Shown one piece after another: positions 25,381 through 34,687 of a stretch of DNA of 64,000 bases (the first letter of the stretch is position 1; the number at the start of each line of letters is the position of its first letter). Source of the DNA: Pseudomonas pergaminensis (GTDB lineage Bacteria; Pseudomonadota; Gammaproteobacteria; Pseudomonadales; Pseudomonadaceae); NCBI RefSeq assembly GCF_024112395.2, contig NZ_CP078013.2:3286001-3350000 (forward strand). Direction: 5' to 3'. Below the pieces are notes generated by a model. The model saw only the letters and a list, made by a program, of their open reading frames with translations. It did no database searches and was not told where the DNA came from. The position numbers and the translations under genes are program-made.

Positions 25381-26484
25381 ATGCGCGCACGTCAATTGGG
25401 CATTACGTTGGGCCTGGGCACGCCCGGTGAGTGGAACGCCATCACCGACGTGCCAGGTGTCCGGGTCGGGCACAGCACGATCAAGACGCTTATCGACGGC
25501 AAGCAGGTGCGTACTGGCGTCAGCGTGATCCAACCGCGTGCTGGCGAGGCACGCCAGCAACCGTGCTTTGCCGGCTATCACGTGCTCAATGGTAATGGCG
25601 ACGCCACCGGCCTTGAGTGGATCAGCGAAGCGGGGCTGTTGACCACGCCGCTGGCCATCACCAACACCCACAGCATCGGCACGGTACGCGACAGCCTGAT
25701 CGCCCTGGAGCGCGAGCGCCTGGCGGACCCGGCGGTGTACTGGTGCATGCCGGTGGTGATGGAAACCTATGACGGCCTGCTCAACGATATCTGGGGCCAG
25801 CACGTCGGCCCCGAGCACGTGCGTGAAGCGGTGCACAACGCCGAAACGGGACCCGTGCAGGAAGGCGCGGTCGGTGGCGGCACCGGCATGATCTGCCATG
25901 AGTTCAAGGGCGGCATCGGCACGGCCTCGCGGCGCTTGCCGGCGGAGCAGGGCGGCTGGACCGTCGGCGTGCTGGTGCAAGCCAACCATGGCAAGCGCCA
26001 GGAACTGCGGGTGGATGGCTACCCGGTGGGGCGCCGGCTGATGGAGATTCCCTCGCCATTTGCCGAGCAAGGCACACCGGGCATGGGCTCGATCGTGGTG
26101 ATCCTGGCCACCGATGCGCCGTTGTTGCCGCACCAATGCCAACGCCTGGCGCAACGCGCATCGATCGGCATCGCCCGGACCGGTGGCGGCACTGAGGACT
26201 CCAGCGGCGACCTGTTCCTGGCGTTTGCCACGGGCAACCAGAATTTGCCGCCGGCGGACTACGGGCGCAGGCAGCTGCCCTTCAGCACAGCGTTGCAGAT
26301 GGTCAACAACGACCATATCTCGCCGTTGTTCAGCGCTGCGGCGGACGCGGTGGAAGAAGCCATTATCAATGCAATCCTGGCCGGGGAGGACATGCTCACC
26401 GATCACGGCGTCCTGGTGCCTGGCCTCAAGGGTGACACGTTACTGTCGGCACTTGGCAAGACGGGTTGGAGTGTGTCCCGGTAA
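25381..26484 (+). CDS. P1-family peptidase (DmpA/BapA-type aminopeptidase)
   Basis: 367 residues. The family features are clear: GEWNAITDVPGVRVGHSTI at the start, GAVGGGTGMICHEFKGGIG in the centre, TVGVLVQANHGKRQEL, and GMGSIVVILATDAPLLPHQ, where cleavage between Gly and Ser exposes the catalytic N-terminal Ser in DmpA. These Ntn-like enzymes cut N-terminal residues from D-amino acid or beta-amino acid peptides. ATG 25381 has AAGGAG five bases before it. Encoded directly behind an amino acid permease, so an imported dipeptide or amide is the likely substrate. Confidence 0.88.
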   Translation: MRARQLGITLGLGTPGEWNAITDVPGVRVGHSTIKTLIDGKQVRTGVSVIQPRAGEARQQPCFAGYHVLNGNGDATGLEWISEAGLLTTPLAITNTHSIGTVRDSLIALERERLADPAVYWCMPVVMETYDGLLNDIWGQHVGPEHVREAVHNAETGPVQEGAVGGGTGMICHEFKGGIGTASRRLPAEQGGWTVGVLVQANHGKRQELRVDGYPVGRRLMEIPSPFAEQGTPGMGSIVVILATDAPLLPHQCQRLAQRASIGIARTGGGTEDSSGDLFLAFATGNQNLPPADYGRRQLPFSTALQMVNNDHISPLFSAAADAVEEAIINAILAGEDMLTDHGVLVPGLKGDTLLSALGKTGWSVSR

Positions 26485-26748
26485 TAGGGGCCACTTGAAG
26501 TTATTAATACAAGTAGTGGCTGTTTAATGTTGCCAATGACACCCTGGCAATATAATGGATCCAATAACTAACAGCGCCGGTCAACTTGATCGGCGTTAGT
26601 GCTATTTAATATTTAAATAACTGGGCGTTGTTTTTTGTCGGACAAACGCCACGCTGCCCAACAAACACGGCCTGTAACTTCCCCAAGTTGTAGGTTCGGC
26701 GGTTTTTAGTGCTGGAAAAGATGTAGACGAAAGATTTCAAGTTGTGTC
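26485..26748. other. Long AT-rich region upstream of aprA, with two hairpins
   Basis: About 365 bases separate the peptidase gene from aprA. GCCACT (26490-26495) and AGTGGC (26515-26520) form a stem that may end the peptidase transcript. CGCCGGTCAA-C-TTGATCGGCG (26575-26595) is a near-perfect dyad with an outer CTAAC/GTTAG pair; it could be a terminator or an operator. The rest is AT-rich (tatttaatatttaaataac at about 26604-26622) and probably binds regulators of aprA. No gene is visible. Confidence 0.55.
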
Positions 26749-26759
26749 AGTTTTCTTAC
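26749..26759 (+). promoter_or_regulatory. AGTTTTCTTAC motif upstream of aprA
   Basis: Third copy of the 11-base element, 91 bases before the aprA start. It is followed by an inverted repeat CGCCT-N6-AGGCG (about 26759-26774) and by TGATAGGACGA, which resembles TAATAGGTCGA behind the copy at 10404. Confidence 0.4.
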
Positions 26760-26834
26760 GCCTTCAAAAGAGGCGAGTGATAGGACGATCTCGCCCGCGG
26801 GGTTCCTATCGATCAAAGACTGATGCACTTGCAA

Positions 26835-26844
26835 ACAAGGAAGT
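26835..26844 (+). promoter_or_regulatory. RsmA/CsrA-binding site over the aprA ribosome site
   Basis: ACAAGGAAGT matches the RsmA consensus (A/U)CANGGANG(U/A) at every fixed position and covers the Shine-Dalgarno sequence seven bases before the ATG. In fluorescent pseudomonads exoprotease is known to be under Gac/Rsm control, so RsmA-family proteins probably block translation here until rsmY/rsmZ RNAs remove them. Confidence 0.7.
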
Positions 26845-26850
26845 ACGTTT

Positions 26851-28284
26851 ATGTCAAAAGTAAAAGACAAGGCTATCGTGTCGGCGGCGCAAGCCAGCAC
26901 CGCTTACTCGCAAATCGATAGCTTCAGCCATCTGTATGACCGTGGCGGCAACCTCACGATCAATGGCAAACCCTCCTATACCGTTGACCAGGCGGCCACC
27001 CAGCTGCTGCGTGACGGCGCCGCGTACCGGGACTTTGACGGCAACGGCAAGATCGACCTGACCTACACCTTCCTGACGTCGGCCTCTTCGAGCACCATGA
27101 ACAAACATGGCATCGCAGGCTTCAGCCAGTTCAACGCACAGCAAAAAGCACAGGCCGTACTGGCCATGCAATCCTGGGCGGACGTGGCCAACGTCACCTT
27201 CACCGAGAAAGCCACCGGCGGTGACGGCCACATGACCTTTGGCAACTACAGCAGCGGCCAGGACGGCGCGGCCGCCTTCGCCTACCTGCCCGGCACCGGC
27301 GCAGGCTACGACGGCACGTCGTGGTACCTGACCAACAACAGCTACACGCCAAACAAGACCCCGGACCTGAACAACTACGGCCGGCAAACCCTGACCCACG
27401 AAATCGGCCACACCCTGGGCCTGGCCCACCCTGGCGACTACAACGCCGGGAATGGCAACCCGACCTACAACGACGCGACCTATGGACAGGACACGCGCGG
27501 CTACAGCCTGATGAGCTACTGGAGCGAGAGCAACACCAACCAGAACTTCAGCAAAGGCGGGGTCGAGGCTTACGCGTCCGGCCCGCTGATCGACGACATC
27601 GCGGCGATCCAGAAGCTCTACGGCGCCAACTACAACACCCGCGCTGGCGACACCACCTACGGCTTCAACTCCAACACCGGGCGTGATTTCCTCAGCGCCA
27701 CCTCCAATGCCGACAAGCTGGTGTTCTCGGTGTGGGACGGTGGTGGCAACGACACCCTGGACTTCTCCGGCTTCACCCAGAACCAGAAGATCAACCTCAA
27801 TGAAGCGTCGTTCTCCGACGTTGGCGGCCTGGTGGGCAACGTGTCCATTGCCAAGGGCGTGACCATCGAGAACGCCTTCGGCGGCGCGGGCAATGACTTG
27901 ATCATTGGCAACAACGCGGCCAACGTCATCAAGGGTGGGGCCGGCAACGACCTGATCTACGGCGGCGGCGGGGCGGACCAACTGTGGGGCGGCGCGGGCA
28001 ACGACACCTTTGTGTTCGGTGCCAGCTCCGATTCCAAGCCTGGGGCTGCGGACAAGATCTTTGACTTTACCTCGGGTTCGGACAAGATCGACCTGTCCGG
28101 TATCACCAAGGGTGCAGGCCTGACCTTCGTCAATGCCTTCACCGGGCATGCCGGCGATGCTGTGCTGACCTACGCCGCAGGTACCAACCTGGGCACCTTG
28201 GCAGTGGACTTCTCCGGTCACGGCGTGGCGGATTTCCTCGTCACTACCGTCGGCCAGGCAGCGGTCAGCGACATCGTGGCGTGA
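26851..28284 (+). CDS. aprA: Secreted RTX zinc metalloprotease, serralysin family (AprA/AprX)
   Basis: 477 residues. The zinc site is [12 protein letters not shown] (about residue 185), with the Met-turn in YSLMSYWSE downstream, as in serralysins. The C-terminal third has glycine-rich calcium repeats ([35 protein letters not shown]) forming a beta-roll, and ends in DIVA, a short hydrophobic type I secretion tail. There is no N-terminal signal. The first residues are a short propeptide. This is the heat-stable exoprotease known from milk-spoiling P. fluorescens. Its own inhibitor and export machine follow. Translation is probably controlled by RsmA at the adjacent site. Confidence 0.96.
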   Translation: MSKVKDKAIVSAAQASTAYSQIDSFSHLYDRGGNLTINGKPSYTVDQAATQLLRDGAAYRDFDGNGKIDLTYTFLTSASSSTMNKHGIAGFSQFNAQQKAQAVLAMQSWADVANVTFTEKATGGDGHMTFGNYSSGQDGAAAFAYLPGTGAGYDGTSWYLTNNSYTPNKTPDLNNYGRQTLTHEIGHTLGLAHPGDYNAGNGNPTYNDATYGQDTRGYSLMSYWSESNTNQNFSKGGVEAYASGPLIDDIAAIQKLYGANYNTRAGDTTYGFNSNTGRDFLSATSNADKLVFSVWDGGGNDTLDFSGFTQNQKINLNEASFSDVGGLVGNVSIAKGVTIENAFGGAGNDLIIGNNAANVIKGGAGNDLIYGGGGADQLWGGAGNDTFVFGASSDSKPGAADKIFDFTSGSDKIDLSGITKGAGLTFVNAFTGHAGDAVLTYAAGTNLGTLAVDFSGHGVADFLVTTVGQAAVSDIVA

Positions 28285-28291
28285 TGCACGG

Positions 28292-28316
28292 GCGCGGCGC
28301 TTCGGCGCCGCGCTTT
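28292..28316 (+). terminator. Hairpin with TTCG loop between aprA and aprI
   Basis: GCGCGGCGC (28292-28300) and GCGCCGCGC (28305-28313) form a perfect 9-bp stem closed by TTCG, the most stable tetraloop, then TTT. With so few T residues it is probably a partial terminator or a 3' stabiliser that lets aprA be made in excess over the inhibitor and transporter. Confidence 0.65.
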
Positions 28317-28333
28317 ACGGCTGGAGCAGCAAG

Positions 28334-28702
28334 ATGCAGCGTTTTTTCACTTTGATCATTTGCATCGTGCAGGTGATGTTCGTGTCGGCAGGAGCCCACG
28401 CAATGGCGAGCAGTCTCGTATTACCCACCACCGCCCAGTTGGCCGGGCATTGGCAGTTGCACCAGCAGGGCCAAGTGTGCGCGCTGGACCTGTTGGAGCA
28501 GGCCAATGCCTTGGGCGGTGATGTGGCGTGCGTCGCGCAATGGTTGGGCGACAAGCCCCTGACCTGGACCCCAACACCGGACGGGATCTGGTTGATGAAC
28601 GCCGAAGGCAGTGGCATTACCCACCTCAACCGGCAGAAGGAAGGCGAATATAAAGGGCGCACGCCCACTGGCCTGGAAGTTGTATTGCAACGTACACCTT
28701 AG
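28334..28702 (+). CDS. aprI: Periplasmic alkaline protease inhibitor
   Basis: 122 residues with a Sec signal (MQRFFTLIICIVQVMFVSAG...). The mature part SSLVLPTTAQLAGHWQLH with the pair of Cys in VCALDL and DVACVAQ is typical of the inh/AprI lipocalin-like inhibitors; the N-terminal strand enters the protease cleft. It protects the periplasm from protease that folds before export. Lies between aprA and aprD, as in other fluorescent pseudomonads. Confidence 0.9.
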   Translation: MQRFFTLIICIVQVMFVSAGAHAMASSLVLPTTAQLAGHWQLHQQGQVCALDLLEQANALGGDVACVAQWLGDKPLTWTPTPDGIWLMNAEGSGITHLNRQKEGEYKGRTPTGLEVVLQRTP

Positions 28703-28805
28703 TTGCGGTTATAAGCCGATCACTTGATTTTATTAGTTGACCGCTCCGTGCATCGGGGCTGGGGCAACTATTGCGCGTAATTTGCTTCAGGGAAGATAAA
28801 AAGCC

Positions 28806-30557
28806 ATGGCGAAGTCCCATGCCGTCGCGCCGTTATTCAAGGCGCTGGGTGAATACAAAGGTATTTTGATCAGTGTGGGCTGTTTCACTGCATTGATTAA
28901 CCTGCTGATGCTGGTGCCGTCGATTTACATGCTGCAAGTGTACGACCGCGTGCTGTCCTCCCAGAATGAAACCACCCTGGTGATGTTGACGCTGATGGTC
29001 GTGGGCTTCTTTGCCTTTATAGGCCTGTTGGAAGTGATCCGCAGTTTTATCGTGATCCGTATTGGCAGCCAGTTGGAGCGGCGCTTCAACTTGCGCGTCT
29101 ACAAAGCCGCGTTTGAACGCAACCTGCAACGCGGCCAGGGGCACGCCGGACAGTCCCTGGGCGACTTGACCCACATCCGCCAGTTCATCACGGGGCCTGC
29201 GCTGTTCGCGTTTTTCGACGCGCCGTGGTTTCCCATCTACCTGTTTGTGATTTTCCTGTTCAACGTATGGCTGGGCGTGTTGGCCACGGCGGGTGCCGTG
29301 CTGCTGATCGGGCTGGCGTGCCTGAATGAATACCTGACCAAAAAACCGTTGGGCGAAGCCAGCGGTTACTCCCAGCAATCCACGCAATTGGCCACCAGCC
29401 ACTTGCACAACGCCGAAACCATCCAGGCCATGGGCATGCTCGGCGCGCTGCGCAGCCGCTGGTTTGCCGTGCACTCGCAGTTCCTCGGCCTGCAGAACGC
29501 GGCCAGCGATACCGGTTCGGTGATCACTTCCCTGAGCAAGTCCCTGCGCCTGTGCCTGCAGTCGTTGGTGCTGGGCCTGGGCGCACTGCTGGTGATCAGG
29601 GGCGACATGACTGCCGGGATGATGATCGCCGGCTCCATCCTGATGGGCCGGGTGTTGAGCCCCATCGACCAGTTGATTGCGGTGTGGAAGCAATGGAGTT
29701 CGGCGAAGCTGGCCTATCAACGCCTGGATGACTTGCTGCGTGAGTTTCCCCCGGAAGTCGAGCAGATGAAGCTGCCGGCGCCCAAGGGCCAGGTCAGTTT
29801 CGAGCAGGTCAGTGCCGGCCCGCCGGGGCGGCGTATGGCGACATTGCACCAGGTCAGCTTCAACCTGGGTGCTGGTGAAGTACTGGGTGTGCTCGGCGCG
29901 TCGGGCTCCGGCAAATCGACCCTGGCCCGTGTGCTGGTGGGGGTATGGCCGACGCTGGCCGGCACCGTGCGCCTGGACGGTGCCGACATTCACCGCTGGG
30001 ATCGCGACGACCTTGGCCCGCATATCGGCTACCTGCCCCAGGACATCGAGCTGTTCAGCGGAAGCATTGCCGACAATATCGCGCGCTTTCGCGATGCCGA
30101 CCCCGAGCAGGTGGTGCGTGCCGCGCAGCAGGCCGGCGTGCATGAACTGATCCTGCGCCTGCCCCAGGGCTACGACACGGTGCTTGGCGACAACGGCGGC
30201 GGCCTGTCCGGCGGCCAGAAACAACGCGTAGCCCTGGCCCGCGCGCTGTATGGCGGGCCACGCCTGATCGTGCTGGATGAGCCCAATTCGAACCTCGACA
30301 CCGTCGGCGAGGCCGCCCTGGCCAGCGCCATCGTGCAGATGAAAGCCCAGGGCAGCAGCGTGGTGCTGGTGACCCATCGCTCCTCGGCGCTGGCCCAGGC
30401 CGACAAGCTGCTGGTGCTCAGCGACGGGCATCTGCAGGCGTTCGGGCCCAGCCAGGAAGTACTGCGGGCATTGTCCGGTCAGCAGGAGGCGCCGAAGGAA
30501 AAACCCGGCGTGAGTTTCAGTCGTCAGTACCAGGCCGGAAGGAATCCAGGCGCATGA
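28806..30557 (+). CDS. aprD: Type I secretion ABC transporter AprD (PrtD family)
   Basis: 583 residues. An N-terminal membrane domain with about six spans (LNLLMLVPSIYMLQVYDRVL region) is followed by an ATPase: Walker A GASGSGKSTLARVLVG, signature LSGGQKQRVALARALYG, Walker B LIVLDEPNSNLD, His switch VTHRSS. This is the inner-membrane engine that exports AprA and, in the related Tli system, the RTX lipase. It may have its own promoter in the 103-base gap behind aprI. Its stop overlaps the aprE start by four bases. Confidence 0.93.
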   Translation: MAKSHAVAPLFKALGEYKGILISVGCFTALINLLMLVPSIYMLQVYDRVLSSQNETTLVMLTLMVVGFFAFIGLLEVIRSFIVIRIGSQLERRFNLRVYKAAFERNLQRGQGHAGQSLGDLTHIRQFITGPALFAFFDAPWFPIYLFVIFLFNVWLGVLATAGAVLLIGLACLNEYLTKKPLGEASGYSQQSTQLATSHLHNAETIQAMGMLGALRSRWFAVHSQFLGLQNAASDTGSVITSLSKSLRLCLQSLVLGLGALLVIRGDMTAGMMIAGSILMGRVLSPIDQLIAVWKQWSSAKLAYQRLDDLLREFPPEVEQMKLPAPKGQVSFEQVSAGPPGRRMATLHQVSFNLGAGEVLGVLGASGSGKSTLARVLVGVWPTLAGTVRLDGADIHRWDRDDLGPHIGYLPQDIELFSGSIADNIARFRDADPEQVVRAAQQAGVHELILRLPQGYDTVLGDNGGGLSGGQKQRVALARALYGGPRLIVLDEPNSNLDTVGEAALASAIVQMKAQGSSVVLVTHRSSALAQADKLLVLSDGHLQAFGPSQEVLRALSGQQEAPKEKPGVSFSRQYQAGRNPGA

Positions 30558-31867
30558 GCAGCATCACTGTTGAACCACGCTTCAAAGAGCGCGACGCCCG
30601 GTTTTTTGCGCGCATGGGTTGGCTGCTGACGCTGGTCGGTGCCGGTGGGTTTTTCCTGTGGGCCAGCCTGGCGCCCTTGGACCAAGGCATTCCGGTCCAG
30701 GGCACGGTGGTGGTGTCGGGCAAGCGCAAGGCTGTGCAGACCTTGAGCCCTGGCGTGGTCAGCCGGATTCTGGTGAAGGAGGGCGAGCATGTGAAACAGG
30801 GCCAGCCGCTGTTTCGTCTCGACCAGACCCAGCACCAGGCCGACGTGCAGTCCCTGCAGGCCCAGTACCGCATGGCCTGGGCCAGCGTGGCACGCTGGCA
30901 AAGCGAACGGGATAACCACACCAGCATCCGCTTTCCCGCTGAACTGAGCGCCAATCCCGACCCGGCCCTGGCGTTGGTGCTTGAAGGCCAGCGCCAGTTG
31001 TTCAGCAGCCGTCGCGAAGCCTTTGCCCGCGAGCAGGCCGGCATCCGCGCGAATATCGACGGCGCCACGGCGCAGCTGGGCGGCATGCGCCGTGCCCGCA
31101 GTGACCTCACCGCCCAGGCGCAATCCCTGCGCGACCAACTGAGCAACCTGCAGCCCTTGGCGGACAACGGCTACATCCCGCGTAACCGGCTGATGGAGTA
31201 CCAGCGCCAGTTGTCCCAGGTGCAGCAGGACTTGGCGCAAAACACCGGGGAAAGTGGCCGCGTCGAGCAGGGCATTCTTGAATCGCGTCTGAAATTGCAA
31301 CAGCACAGCGAGGAATACCAGAAGGAAGTGCGCAGCCAACTGGCCGACGCGCAACTGCGCAGCCTGACCCTGGAACAGCAACTCACCTCCGCCGGGTTCG
31401 ACCTGCAACACAGCGAAATCAATGCCCCGGCAGACGGCATCGCGGTCAATCTCAGTGTGCACACCGAGGGCGCCGTGGTGCGCGCCGGTGAAACCTTGCT
31501 GGAAATCGTGCCCCAGGGCACACGCCTGGAGGTGGAAGGGCACTTGCCGGTGCACTTGGTGGACAAGGTTGGCACGCACCTGCCAGTCGACATCCTGTTC
31601 ACCGCCTTCAACCAGAGCCGCACCCCTCGGGTACCGGGGGAGGTCAGCCTGATTTCCGCCGACCAGATGCTCGACGAAAAGACCGGCGCGCCCTATTACG
31701 TGCTGCGCACCACGGTCAGCGACGCCGCGCTGGAAAAACTCCACGGCCTGGTGATCAAGCCCGGTATGCCCGCCGAGATGTTCGTGCGCACCGGCGAGCG
31801 CTCGTTGCTCAACTATCTGTTCAAGCCGCTGCTCGACCGCGCCGGCTCCGCGTTGACCGAGGAATAG
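30554..31867 (+). CDS. aprE: Type I secretion membrane fusion protein AprE (HlyD family)
   Basis: 437 residues. One N-terminal membrane span (WLLTLVGAGGFFLWASLAPL), then a beta-barrel and lipoyl-like half (PVQGTVVVSGKRKAVQTLSP), a long coiled-coil rich in Gln and Leu (about residues 140-280) and the matching C-terminal half (INAPADGIAVNLSVHTEGAV). It bridges AprD to the outer-membrane channel AprF across the periplasm. ATGA overlap with aprD. Confidence 0.93.
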   Translation: MSSITVEPRFKERDARFFARMGWLLTLVGAGGFFLWASLAPLDQGIPVQGTVVVSGKRKAVQTLSPGVVSRILVKEGEHVKQGQPLFRLDQTQHQADVQSLQAQYRMAWASVARWQSERDNHTSIRFPAELSANPDPALALVLEGQRQLFSSRREAFAREQAGIRANIDGATAQLGGMRRARSDLTAQAQSLRDQLSNLQPLADNGYIPRNRLMEYQRQLSQVQQDLAQNTGESGRVEQGILESRLKLQQHSEEYQKEVRSQLADAQLRSLTLEQQLTSAGFDLQHSEINAPADGIAVNLSVHTEGAVVRAGETLLEIVPQGTRLEVEGHLPVHLVDKVGTHLPVDILFTAFNQSRTPRVPGEVSLISADQMLDEKTGAPYYVLRTTVSDAALEKLHGLVIKPGMPAEMFVRTGERSLLNYLFKPLLDRAGSALTEE

Positions 31868-31869
31868 AC

Positions 31870-33198
31870 ATGAAACCTGTGTTTATCGCCTTGTTGTTGA
31901 GCTGCTCCACCGCCCAGGCGGCCATGGGCCCGTTCGATGTGTACGAACAGGCCTTGCGTAATGACCCGGTATTCCTCGGCGCCATCAAGGAGCGCGACGC
32001 CGGCCTGGAAAACCGCGCCATTGGCCGCGCCGGCCTGCTGCCCAAGCTGTCCTACAACTACAACAAGGGTCGCAACAACTCCCAGGCCACCTTGCCGGAC
32101 GGGCGCGGAGGCACTTATCACGACGACCGCAACTACAACAGCTACGGTTCCACGTTCAGCCTGCAACAGCCGCTGTTCGACTACGAGGCTTACGCCAACT
32201 ACCGCAAGGGCGTGGCCCAGGCGCTGTTTGCCGATGAGAGCTTTCGCGACAAGAGCCAGGCGCTGCTGGTGCGGGTGTTGAGCTATTACACCCAGGCGCT
32301 GTTTGCCCAGGACCAGATCGATATCGCTCGCGCCAAGAAAAAGGCGTTCGAGCAACAGTTCCAGCAGAACCGGCATTTGTTCCAGCAAGGCGAGGGGACC
32401 CGCACGGACATTCTCGAAGCCGAATCGCGCTACGAACTGGCCACCGCCGAAGAGATCCAGGCGCTGGATGAGCAGGATGCGTCTTTGCGCGAACTGGGCG
32501 CCTTGATCGGCGTGCAAAGCGTCAACATCGATGACCTGGCACCGCTGAACCAGGGTTTTGCCGCGTTCGCCCTGACCCCGGCCAACTACGACACCTGGCA
32601 TGAACTGGCGATCAGCAACAACCCCACGCTGGCGTCCCAGCGCCAGGCCCTGGAAGTGGCGCGCTATGAAGTGGAGCGCAACCGCGCCGGGCACTTGCCC
32701 AAGGTCACCGCATATGCCAGCTCGCGTCAGCAGGAGTCGGACAGCGGCAACACCTACAACCAGCGCTATGACACCAACACCATCGGCGTCGAAGTCAGCC
32801 TGCCGCTGTATGCCGGGGGCGGCATCTCGGCGTCGACCCGCCAGGCCAGCCGTGCCATGGAGCAGGCCGAGTACGAGCTTGAAGGCAAGACCCGCGAAAC
32901 CCTGATCGAGCTGCGTCGACAGTTCAGCGCGTGTCTGTCGGGGGTGAGCAAGCTGAGGGCGTATCAGAAGGCCCTGGTGTCGGCGGAGGCGCTGGTGGTG
33001 TCGACCAAGCAAAGCATCCTGGGCGGGGAGCGGGTCAACCTTGATGCACTGAACGCCGAGCAGCAGTTGTACAGCACTCGACGTGATCTCGCGCAGGCGC
33101 GGTATGACTACTTGATGGCGTGGACCAAGTTGCATTACTACGCGGGCAACCTGCGCGATACCGATTTGGCCAAGGTGGATGAGGCGTTTGGGCGTTGA
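31870..33198 (+). CDS. aprF: Type I secretion outer membrane protein AprF (TolC family)
   Basis: 442 residues with a Sec signal (MKPVFIALLLSCSTAQAAMG) and two related halves of about 200 residues, each with the helical pattern of TolC proteins (DVYEQALRNDPVFLGAIKER; WHELAISNNPTLASQRQALE). It forms the trimeric exit duct for AprA and the lipase. Two bases after the aprE stop. Confidence 0.93.
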   Translation: MKPVFIALLLSCSTAQAAMGPFDVYEQALRNDPVFLGAIKERDAGLENRAIGRAGLLPKLSYNYNKGRNNSQATLPDGRGGTYHDDRNYNSYGSTFSLQQPLFDYEAYANYRKGVAQALFADESFRDKSQALLVRVLSYYTQALFAQDQIDIARAKKKAFEQQFQQNRHLFQQGEGTRTDILEAESRYELATAEEIQALDEQDASLRELGALIGVQSVNIDDLAPLNQGFAAFALTPANYDTWHELAISNNPTLASQRQALEVARYEVERNRAGHLPKVTAYASSRQQESDSGNTYNQRYDTNTIGVEVSLPLYAGGGISASTRQASRAMEQAEYELEGKTRETLIELRRQFSACLSGVSKLRAYQKALVSAEALVVSTKQSILGGERVNLDALNAEQQLYSTRRDLAQARYDYLMAWTKLHYYAGNLRDTDLAKVDEAFGR

Positions 33199-33233
33199 TT
33201 GTGGGGTTTGACAACAATAAGAGAGGGATCGAT

Positions 33234-34643
33234 ATGGGTGTATTTGACTATAAAAACCTCGGCAGCGAGGGCTCTAAGGCCTTGTTTGCGGATGCGATGG
33301 CGATCACGTTGTACAGCTATCACAACCTGGATAACGGTTTTGCCGTGGGTTATCAGCACAATGGCCTGGGGCTGGGATTGCCGGCCACGTTGGTCGGGGC
33401 ATTGCTGGGCAGCACGGATTCCCAGGGCGTGATCCCGGGCATCCCGTGGAACCCGGATTCGGAAAAAGCGGCATTGGACGCGGTGCAAAAGGCCGGCTGG
33501 ACGCCGATCAGCGCCAGTGCCCTGGGCTATGGCGGCAAGGTCGATGCGCGGGGTACGTTTTTCGGCGAGAAGGCGGGCTACACCACCGCCCAGGTCGAGG
33601 TGCTGGGCAAGTACGATGACGCTGGCAAATTGCTGGGAGTCGGCATCGGATTTCGCGGCACATCCGGGCCTCGGGAGACCTTGATCAGCGACTCCATCGG
33701 CGACCTGGTCAGCGACTTGCTCGCGGCGCTAGGGCCCAAGGACTATGCGAAGAATTACGTGGGCGAGGCCTTTGGCGGCTTGCTCAAGAACGTGGCTGAC
33801 TACGCCAGCGCCCATGGCTTGAGCGGCAAGGATGTGGTGGTCAGCGGCCATAGCCTGGGCGGCCTCGCGGTCAATAGCATGGCGGACCTGAGTACCGATA
33901 AGTGGGCCGGCTTCTACAAGGATGCCAACTACGTGGCCTACGCATCGCCCACCCAGAGCGCCGGCGACAAGGTGCTCAATATCGGCTACGAGAACGACCC
34001 GGTATTCCGTGCGCTGGATGGCTCATCGTTCAACCTGTCGTCACTGGGCGTGCACGACAAACCCCATGAGTCGACCACCGACAATATCGTCAGCTTCAAC
34101 GACCACTACGCCTCGACGCTGTGGAATGTGCTGCCGTTTTCCATCGTCAACCTGCCGACCTGGGTCTCGCACCTGCCCACCGGCTATGGCGATGGCATGA
34201 CGCGCATTCTCGAATCGGGCTTTTATGAGCAGATGACCCGTGACTCCACGGTGATCGTCGCCAACCTGTCAGACCCGGCGCGGGCCAACACCTGGGTGCA
34301 GGACCTCAACCGCAACGCCGAGCCGCACAAAGGCAATACCTTCATCATTGGCAGTGACGGCAATGACTTGATCCAGGGCGGGAAGGGCGCGGACTTTATC
34401 GAAGGCGGCAAGGGCAATGACACGATCCGTGATAACAGCGGGCATAACACCTTTTTGTTCAGCGGGCACTTTGGCCAGGACCGAGTGATCGGGTACCAGT
34501 CGACGGACACGTTGGTGTTCAAAGGGGTGGAGGGGAGTTTGGATTACCGTGAGTACGGCGGGGATACGGTGATCAGTGTTGGGGGGGATTCGGTGACGTT
34601 GGTGGGCGTGAGTGGAGGGTTGGGCGAGGTGGTGATCGTGTAG
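33234..34643 (+). CDS. lipA: Secreted RTX lipase (TliA/LipA, family I.3)
   Basis: 469 residues, starting MGVFDYKNLG, the usual start of family I.3 lipases. Nucleophile elbow GHSLGG (about residue 207), Asp in YENDPVF and His in FNDHYAST complete the triad. The C-terminus has a short set of calcium repeats (GSDGNDLIQGGKGADFIEGG), fewer than usual, and ends in a hydrophobic VVIV secretion tail; there is no N-terminal signal. In P. fluorescens strains such as SIK W1 and B52 this gene also ends the apr/tli operon, but there two autotransporter protease genes lie between aprF and the lipase; here the spacing is 35 bases. ATG 33234 has GAGAGGG before it. Confidence 0.93.
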   Translation: MGVFDYKNLGSEGSKALFADAMAITLYSYHNLDNGFAVGYQHNGLGLGLPATLVGALLGSTDSQGVIPGIPWNPDSEKAALDAVQKAGWTPISASALGYGGKVDARGTFFGEKAGYTTAQVEVLGKYDDAGKLLGVGIGFRGTSGPRETLISDSIGDLVSDLLAALGPKDYAKNYVGEAFGGLLKNVADYASAHGLSGKDVVVSGHSLGGLAVNSMADLSTDKWAGFYKDANYVAYASPTQSAGDKVLNIGYENDPVFRALDGSSFNLSSLGVHDKPHESTTDNIVSFNDHYASTLWNVLPFSIVNLPTWVSHLPTGYGDGMTRILESGFYEQMTRDSTVIVANLSDPARANTWVQDLNRNAEPHKGNTFIIGSDGNDLIQGGKGADFIEGGKGNDTIRDNSGHNTFLFSGHFGQDRVIGYQSTDTLVFKGVEGSLDYREYGGDTVISVGGDSVTLVGVSGGLGEVVIV

Positions 34644-34687
34644 GGCTGGAATGGGCGGGCTTTCTGCGGCGGTGGGGCGATTTTGAT

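Noticed and set aside
27880..28010. Short tandem-like DNA repeats in aprA considered as a CRISPR or VNTR
   Set aside because: They encode the glycine-rich calcium repeats of an RTX protein and are imperfect at the base level.
28806..33198. aprDEF considered as the missing MexEF-OprN pump
   Set aside because: The first gene is an ABC ATPase, not an RND pump, and it follows the protease and inhibitor; this is type I secretion.
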